Assembly: GCA_002412935.1 (NCBI GenBank)
Contig: DHWA01000038.1
Location: 1 to 64,000 of the forward strand
DNA: 64,000 nt
DNA from: Patescibacteria group bacterium UBA5194
Lineage (GTDB): Bacteria; Patescibacteriota; Gracilibacteria; BD1-5; UBA6164
Reading direction: 5' to 3'
The position numbers and the translations under genes were made by a program. The notes under the pieces were generated by a model. It saw only the letters and a list, made by a program, of their open reading frames with translations, was not told where the DNA came from and made no database searches. How positions within the stretch are numbered: the first letter of the stretch is position 1; every line of letters starts with the position of its first letter. Of the stretch, positions 57,845 through 64,000 are shown in pieces.

Positions 57845-59155
57845 TTATATTTTCTCCACAAACTCATTTATACTTTTTATTTTGATTATTTCAATTTTAA
57901 AATTTCATTTTAACTCATTATCTGGAATATAGATTTTTTTAAATCAAAGTTTTTCAGCCTCTTTGATTCTTTTTTCTAGGTGTAATACATTTTTGATACT
58001 TCAAGTAAGGGAAATCTCTCAGATAAAAATACTATCTCTAGGAATTGTTTTGTTTTGTTTGCTAGAGATTATTGCTCAGGCTAGACTCAAATCTATACTA
58101 GGTTCTTCTATCCTTAATCATCTGGCTATATTTAAGTATACATCAGATGAGTCAAGCTTAATTTTTGTGTATTTACTTATAATTGCTATAAGCATATCAA
58201 GTTTAGAATTATTTAATCATCTTACACTTCTTTTTGGATAACCAAATTTTGTATTGTTTGTTAGTGCTTCACACTCTATTAGAATTGGTCTACTTCACTC
58301 CATTGTTATACTCAGACTAGAGCCAATTATAGGAGTTTTTTCTTTGTTATCTATAAGTTCAAGTCATGGATTTTTTAGATCTATTAATCATTCTTCTCAC
58401 ATTTTAAATATTGCAATTTCGCTACTACTTCCGAATCTATTTTTTATACATCTAAGTATTCTTATATCTTCAAATCTTTCTCATTCAAAAAATAAAACTG
58501 TATCAACAAGGTGTTCAAGTATTTTTGGTCAAGCCAAGTTTCAATCTTTGGTAACATGTCCAATTATAACAGTTGCAATGTTATTTTTCTTTGCAAAACC
58601 TTGTAGTTTTTCTGAGATATATTTTACTTGATTTATACTTCCAGAACTTCAAGTAACCTCATCACTATTTAGTACACTTATCGAGTCAATTATAAGTAAT
58701 TCAGGGAGATTTCATTTGATTGTTTCTAGTATATTTTCTAAATTATTTTCACATAAAATAGATAATTTCTCTCATTTTATTCCAAGTCTATTTGCTCTTG
58801 ATGTCAATTGTCAAATAGTTTCTTCTCCAGATACATAAATAATTTGTTTATCTACAAATGTTGCTAACTGTAAACTAAGAGTTGATTTTCAAACTCATGG
58901 TTCACCCGACAAAAGTATCAGAGATCAGGGAACTATTCATCCCCCGAGGACATTATTTAACTCTTCTGATTTTGTGATAATCCTTTCTTCACTATCTTTT
59001 AAATTACCAATTTTATCCAGTTCTTTTTTCTCTGCTTTATTCTTTCATTTTGTTTTTGTTTCCTTAAATTCTACGACTGTATTCCATTCTTTACAAAAAT
59101 TACATTGTCATTGCCGTTTTATAAATTCGTTACCGCAGTTGTTGCAAATGTACAT
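57845..59155 (-). CDS. radA: DNA repair protein RadA
   Basis: RecA-like branch-migration ATPase. N-terminal zinc finger CNNCG...CQCNFC (the first Gly codes as GGT, others TGA), Walker A GEPGVGKSTL near 95, the RadA motif KNRFGSSSEI near 265, and a C-terminal Lon-like domain (GWLKIEEPS, DLSLAGAIISS, PRDSIFIGEI). 436 residues, normal length. It lies before rseP on the minus strand with a 20-base gap. Confidence 0.96.
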
Positions 59156-59276
59156 AATTTAATAATTAGTATATAAACTGTACATATTATATTGAAAAAT
59201 TTTGAAACGCAAAAAAATAATTAGTAAATTTATGAAATTTAAGTCAGAGAGTTTATTTAAAAAACAGAGAATTAAC

Positions 59277-59304
59277 TTGACAAATCCAAAATAATCTATA
59301 TAAA
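59277..59304 (+). promoter_or_regulatory. Candidate promoter
   Basis: TTGACA (59277-59282), 16-base spacer, TATAAA (59299-59304), in the divergent gap before the 373-aa gene. The gap 59156-59437 shows nothing else. Confidence 0.45.
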
Positions 59305-59437
59305 ATTATACTAATTATTAGTTTTATATAAATTTAAAAAAATTAATGAGATTGAAATTTAATTAATATAAATAAAGATAATATCAAGAGAATAATATAA
59401 GAAGTTCTAAAATAGATTAAAATTTATAAAATTAAAA

Positions 59438-60559
59438 ATGCAAATATTTAAATCTTGAATTGAAAAAGTAGATAAGATATTGAAAGCTATTATTGATTGA
59501 AAAGTCCATATTCAGTCTTCTTGAGAAGAAATATATAATAAAGAAAATATATTAAATACTATTAATGAAATAAAATTGAGAATTTTATGAGTTATAGAAA
59601 TAGATTCTACAGAAAAAGAGTTAAAATTTCTGATAGGAGAGTATTTTGAAAATCAAAAAAATAAAAGAGAACTAAGAAAAATCTGAATAAAAATTATTAG
59701 ATTGATTTATAGAATAAAATCATCTTATAATAAATCAAATTGAGAATTAAAAAAAGTTAATTTATCAGATGATGTAAAATGTTTGGTTAAATCATACTAT
59801 AGTACTGAAGAAAATTGAAATTTGATTGAATCTCTTCTTTTAGAGAGATTAATTATAGATTCTACTGAAGATAAACAAACTGAAATAATAATAACTCCAG
59901 ATTTACTTGACCATAAAAAAATAGATTTTATTTTAAGAACATTACTAGATGAAATAGATTTAAAAATATGAACTCAGGTAACTTTTACAAATAGGTCACA
60001 TAAATTAAGAAAATGTATAGAAACTGAAAATCTTGCTTGTGAAGTAGATAGACCAACTTTAAATAATCCTTATGAACAAGAACATTATAGAAAAATAAAA
60101 TTAGATGAATTAAAATCATTATTTTCTCCTGATATAATAGCATTTATTTCAATTAATACAAAATTTTGAGATGATTTATGTTGAAGTGATAAATTGAAAT
60201 TAAAAAGAAAATTCACAAGTAATTTTTGAAAAAATAATGTATGATATTTACAGAATTTTTTAAAAGATTTTGAAAAAGAATTATTTAGAGATATTTCACT
60301 TTGATATTTGACAGCTTCAAAAGAAATATGAAATTTTATAAAAAATTGAAGTTTAAAAAAAGAATTATATATCCCAGATTCACTATATAAAATTAATTTT
60401 GGTAAATATGATAAAAATAATTCTAGTATAAATGTGAGAATACAATATGAATGATTTATTTTAGCTGATATTACCTATTTTATAACAAATAAGGCTATGA
60501 AAAAAAATAAAGATACTACTATAATAATGAAAAAAAGATGATTAAAAGAAAAGAAATAG
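59438..60559 (+). CDS. Unknown 373-aa protein
   Basis: Not recognised. No signal peptide; strongly basic and acidic mix with long helical stretches (EIKLRILGVIEIDS, EYFENQKNKRELRKIGIK), and a Lys-rich end. One internal region (LNNPYEQEHYRKIKLDEL near 205) and FISINTKFGDDLCGS look like a folded core. Fourteen or more TGA glycines. It ends 81 bases before the tRNA gene. Confidence 0.75.
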
Positions 60560-60640
60560 TAATTTTTATCTTTTAATTTTATAAAAATTTGCAAAATTAA
60601 AGTTTTAAATATAATAATCAAGTTAAAAAGATTAGCATAT

Positions 60641-60727
60641 GCCTCGGTGGTGGAATTGGTAGACACGCGGGACTCAAAATCCCGTTCTAGCAATAGAGTG
60701 CGAGTTCGATTCTCGCCCGGGGCACCA
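60641..60727 (+). tRNA. tRNA-Leu (anticodon CAA)
   Basis: Complete cloverleaf: acceptor GCCTCGG/CCGGGGC with one T-G pair, D arm with GGTAGAC, anticodon stem CGGGA/TCCCG with loop CTCAAAA giving CAA (decodes UUG), a long class II variable arm, TTCGATTC T-loop, and an encoded CCA end. The antisense translation reads GENRTRTLLL, an artefact. Confidence 0.97.
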
Positions 60728-60786
60728 TTCTTCGCTTTACGAGCTTCTAATGGCACAGCCAAAAAAATAATAAATAAATTTAGTTT

Positions 60787-61074
60787 ATGAATATCCAAGA
60801 TTTATTAAAACAATCTCGTGAAATTTGGGGTAATGAAAACTTGAATTTATCTCAGATAATAATTAGAATGTGAAAAGTATTTTGAGATTTATGTAGATGG
60901 GAAAGAGATGCTATAAAAGATAAAGATGTTCATACAGATGATGATTTAAAAAAAGAATTAGGTAATATTATATTTTCAACAATTAGATGGTGTGATGATT
61001 TAGGATATGATCCTGAAGAATGTATAGATATAGCAAAGAATGCTCAAAAAAGATTTAATAAACAAAAAAACTAG
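60787..61074 (+). CDS. MazG-like nucleotide pyrophosphohydrolase
   Basis: 95 residues, helical. DDLKKELGNIIFSTIRWCDD near 55 has the E-x-x-D/N-type metal pattern of MazG proteins, followed by LGYDPEECIDIAKNAQKRF. Removes non-canonical NTPs by releasing pyrophosphate. Two TGA glycines. A terminator follows directly. Adjacent to folA and thyA in nucleotide metabolism. Confidence 0.8.
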
Positions 61075-61096
61075 AAATTAATTTCTAGTTTTTTTG
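61064..61096. terminator. Bidirectional terminator
   Basis: AAAAAACTAGAAATT and AATTTCTAGTTTTTT; shared by the MazG-like gene and folA, whose TAG stop lies within it. Confidence 0.85.
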
Positions 61097-61633
61097 TTTA
61101 CTATAAATCATAAATCTATATCTTAGATTATTTTCTTCATGTATAGTTCATTTAGATTCTACTTGAAAATCTTCTAAATCTAAAACAACAAAAGTATCAC
61201 AATCAAAATCTCAATCAATTTCAGTTAGATAGATTTTATCTAAATTTGGATGTTTTAGAGCTTGATTATAAATCATTGCTCATCAAATTATAAAGATATT
61301 TTCAATGTTATCTTTTTTTTCAAGTTCTTCTAGTGCATTATCAAGTGATTTATAATACAATACAAAATCATCGATTTTAGAATTTGAACTTTCTTGTTTT
61401 AGTGTAGAGCTAATTACACAATTTACTCTATCAGGAAGGGGTTTATATTTAGTTGGTATTGATTCCCAAGTTTTTCTTCACATAATCACAGCATTATGTT
61501 TTCATAAATCCTTAGTTTTTGTTGTAGTTTCTTTAAAGTATTTCATATCAGCATTTATTTTCCATGCTAGATCATTATTTTTTCAGATTCAGTTTTTGTT
61601 ATCAACTGCAAGGATAATAGAAAATTTTTTCAT
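61085..61633 (-). CDS. folA: Dihydrofolate reductase
   Basis: Reduces dihydrofolate with NADPH. 182 residues. IILAVDNKNGIGKNNDLAW near 5-23 (substrate loop), MGRKTWESIP near 58 (NADPH), a C-half IIGGAMIYNQAL near 120 and YLTEIDGDFDCDTF. Gly codons in the GIGKNN loop and in MGRKT are TGA. The partner thyA lies 334 bases upstream on the same strand with one small gene between, completing the thymidylate cycle. Confidence 0.95.
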
Positions 61634-61696
61634 AAATAAAAAGATATCATATAATAATATCATTATATAATATCTTTAATAAAATCAAATGAAATT

Positions 61697-61891
61697 TTAA
61701 CTAAAAATCAAATATATTTTTACCATTGAAGAATATTCTGCTAATTCAGGATGTTCTATAATTATTTTCATAGATAAATCAGATGATAATTCTAGTATTT
61801 TTCCAACTAATACAAACACTGTTCATACATAAACTGACCAATATAATAATTGGTAATTTGTTTTCTTTTTAGGTTCAAATAGTTTAAACAT
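61697..61891 (-). CDS. Small membrane-associated protein
   Basis: 64 residues: basic N-terminus (MFKLFEPKKKTNYQ), one hydrophobic stretch (about 15-33) and a short tail. One TGA glycine. Same strand as folA and thyA and possibly in their transcript. No known family. Confidence 0.5.
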
Positions 61892-61967
61892 ATATAAAAA
61901 TTAATTAATAATACATATAGATTGTATCATATTAATTTTTAATATGCAAATTTTCGAGAGTATTTTT

Positions 61968-62873
61968 TTATACTGCAATTGCTGCTTTTATAGCAGGATG
62001 ACTTTCATATCATACAAGTTCAAAATCTTCATATTTAAAAGAAAATATATCTTTCACTAGTGGATTTATTTTTAATGTTGGTAATTTTAAAGGTGTTCTT
62101 GATAATTGTTCTTTAACTTGTTCAAAATGATTATTGTATATATGAGTATCTCATATAGTATGCACGAAATCTCAATATTCTAAATTGCATACAGAAGCTA
62201 TCATCATAGTTAATACTGAATAAGATGCTATATTGAAAGGAACTCATAAAAAAGTATCAGCTGATCTTTGATATAACTGACAACTAAGTTTTCAATTTAC
62301 AACATAAAATTGAAAAAGTGTATGACAAGGAGGAAGTCATGACTTTGCCATTTCTTCTATTTCTGTTGGATTCCAAGCAGAAACAATCATTCTCCTACTA
62401 TCGGGAGTATTTTTTATTTGATTAATTATATTTGTTATTTGATCAATTCAACCAAAATCTCTCCATTGTTTACCATAAACTGGTCCAAGTTCTCACCATT
62501 TTTTAGCAAATTCATCATCAGTTTTTATTTTTTCTATATATTCATTCATTTTTTCTTGCCAAATTTCACTATATTTTGGATATTGTGATTCTAAATTATT
62601 GGCTTTTAAATATGCTTGATAAGGCCATTCGTTCCATATTTTTACTCAGTTTTTTACAAGATATTGTATGTTTGTATCTCAGGCCAAAAACCATATAAGT
62701 TCATAAATTATTCATTTTAAAAACATTTTTTTTGTAGTAAGTAGTGGAAATCACTTACTTAGATCAAATCTCATTTGATAACCAAATACATTTTTTGTAC
62801 CAACTCAGGTTCTGTCTGCTTTATCTGTTCAATTTATTATTATATGCTCAAGTAAGTCTAGATATTGTCTCAT
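61968..62873 (-). CDS. thyA: Thymidylate synthase
   Basis: Methylates dUMP with methylene-THF. 301 residues. [20 protein letters not shown] near the start, [15 protein letters not shown] near 128, catalytic Cys in [11 protein letters not shown] near 184, [17 protein letters not shown] near 207, and the ending [13 protein letters not shown]. Normal length; several active-site glycines are TGA. The upstream gap before terC holds nothing else. Confidence 0.97.
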
Positions 62874-62999
62874 AAGAATAATTTAAATTAATAAAATATA
62901 AAACTATAATAGTTATTTTTATTAAAAAGTAAAAATAACTTGAAATTTTTGTTTTAAAAATATACTTGTATAAAGTTTATTTTGTTTAATTATTATTTT

Positions 63000-63989
63000 A
63001 TGGTGGATATTATTATATGATATATTTATTTTGTGGTGGATATTATATTACATATACCAGATTTACAAGATTTTCAGGAATTATTTAGTATTCCAGGATT
63101 ATTAGCATTGAGTAATATAATTATTATAGACATAGTTATGAGTTGAGATAATGCTATAGTTATATGAATGGCAACAAGAAACTTACCTGAAAAATTAAGA
63201 AAAAAAGCAATTATGGTAGGTATAGCTTTAGCTACAGTTATGAGAATATGATTTGCTTTATTTGCAACTATACTTTTATGAATAACTTGACTTAGATTTG
63301 CTTGATGAGTATTACTATTGTATGTTGTTTGGAAATTTTATAAAGAACTTAGAAATTGATGACATCATGAAGAAGGTATAAATAATGTTAAAGAAATTTG
63401 ATTTATGACTGCAATTTATACTATAATAATTGCAGATGTTTCAATGAGTTTGGATAATGTTTTAGCAGTTGCTTGAGCTTCTCATGGTAATATCGTAACT
63501 CTTTGAATTTGACTTGTTTTTTCAATTATACTTATGGCTTTTGCTTCTAATTATATAGCAAAAAGTTTAAATAAATATCCAATCATTCAATGGATTTGAT
63601 TACTTGTAATACTTTTTGTTGCAATTGAAATGCTTATAAAATGAACTCCAGATATAGAAAATAAAATACATGTAAATAATTTATTCCCATTTTTTATTTT
63701 TATAACTTCTTTAGTTTTTGTATTTTTACATCAAAAATATGTGAAAGCAATTAATGAAGCAAACCTTAGAAAATATATAGAAAATAATTATTTAAAGATA
63801 ATTGTTAGTTTCTTGTTAATTATATTTCTTTTTGTTAATTTATGAGAAACAATTAATTCATATATTAATCATCATGAAGTGATTTTATATTCTATAAATT
63901 TGATTCTTTTATTTATATTTTTAGAAGTGATTAGTGTATTAAAAATTAAAATACCAAAAAAAGAGATAAATAAAATTGACAATTATTAA
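63000..63989 (+). CDS. TerC-family membrane protein
   Basis: 329 residues, about nine membrane helices. Family motifs IVMSGDNAIVIGMATRNLP near 48 and MSLDNVLAVAGASHGN near 152 carry the acidic residues seen in TerC/Alx metal-linked transporters (manganese export has been shown for relatives). A His-rich loop (NGGHHEEGINN) lies between the halves. A tandem 5' repeat of TGGTGGATATTAT makes a second ATG context; I use the first ATG. It ends 11 bases before the window edge. Confidence 0.9.
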
Positions 63990-64000
63990 AATAAATCTAC

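Noticed and set aside
57963..58631. Plus-strand open frames of 92 and 125 codons
   Set aside because: They lie opposite radA in the wrong frame.
60560..60760. Antisense protein across the tRNA region reading GENRTRTLLL
   Set aside because: It is the reverse translation of tRNA-Leu, a well-known annotation artefact; the tRNA fold is complete.

Overview
The window is AT-rich bacterial DNA in which UGA must be read as glycine (translation table 25). Nearly every recognisable gene (ftsH, murD, groEL, uvrB, rimO, thyA, radA, tgt) is interrupted by in-frame TGA exactly where the family has a conserved Gly, for example in Walker A loops and the GroEL GGM tail. No gene I placed ends in TGA; all stop at TAA or TAG. 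This code is known from the candidate phyla Gracilibacteria (BD1-5/GN02) and Absconditabacteria (SR1), and I cannot decide between them. Start codons are preceded by A/T-rich leaders without a Shine-Dalgarno motif. A standard-code annotation of this window would be badly fragmented.

Layout. 0.1-7.8 kb, plus strand: ftsH, a 965-aa unknown protein and a 151-aa neighbour, a DedA membrane protein, and a murD carrying repeat-derived insertions. 7.9-11 kb, minus: two tandem MFS-like paralogues. 11.3-12.7 kb: rimO with a palindromic insertion. 12.8-18.3 kb, minus: a prepilin, a prephenate-dehydratase-like protein split by an ACT domain, two unknown genes, groEL and groES. groES carries a palindrome laid out like CIRCE over its promoter. 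18.4-23.5 kb, minus: a run of accessory genes poor in TGA codons (HIT-like, patatin, membrane protein, P-loop kinase, alpha/beta hydrolase, methyltransferase, cupin), possibly acquired from standard-code bacteria. 23.6-27.1 kb, minus: small envelope proteins, pyrB, a pyrF remnant, ndk and an unknown. 27.3-28.7 kb: a GNAT gene between two homologous inverted elements of about 310 bp. 28.8-33.8 kb, plus: uvrB with a MITE-like insertion, riboflavin synthase, a frameshifted gene, ribH and a domain-swapped riboflavin kinase/FAD synthetase. 33.9-37.6 kb: a pilin-FISUMP surface protein and a PAS-GGDEF-EAL protein. 37.7-40.4 kb: efp with an Arg loop tip, its rhamnosyltransferase earP, and a Ca2+ antiporter.

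40.5-47.3 kb holds the most striking cluster: a 7TM_transglut membrane protein, a fusion of an ATP-grasp ligase with a DUF1704 metallopeptidase, a second cyanophycin-synthetase-like ATP-grasp, a secreted CAP-domain protein and a kinase-like protein. 47.4-49.5 kb: a DEAD-box helicase and a small coiled-coil protein sharing its disordered tail. 50-54.6 kb: unknown and peptidoglycan-directed proteins without signal peptides. 54.6-59.2 kb, minus: tgt, an HD hydrolase, rseP and radA. 59.4-64 kb: an unknown gene, tRNA-Leu(CAA), a MazG-like protein, folA, thyA and a TerC protein.

Three themes stand out. First, palindromic repeats sit in frame inside murD, rimO, uvrB, earP and tgt; the GTCAT-ended copies are readable only because their TGA encodes Gly. 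Second, amino-acid ligase chemistry is coupled to a peptidase. Third, EF-P, which is probably rhamnosylated, is encoded beside its modifying enzyme.
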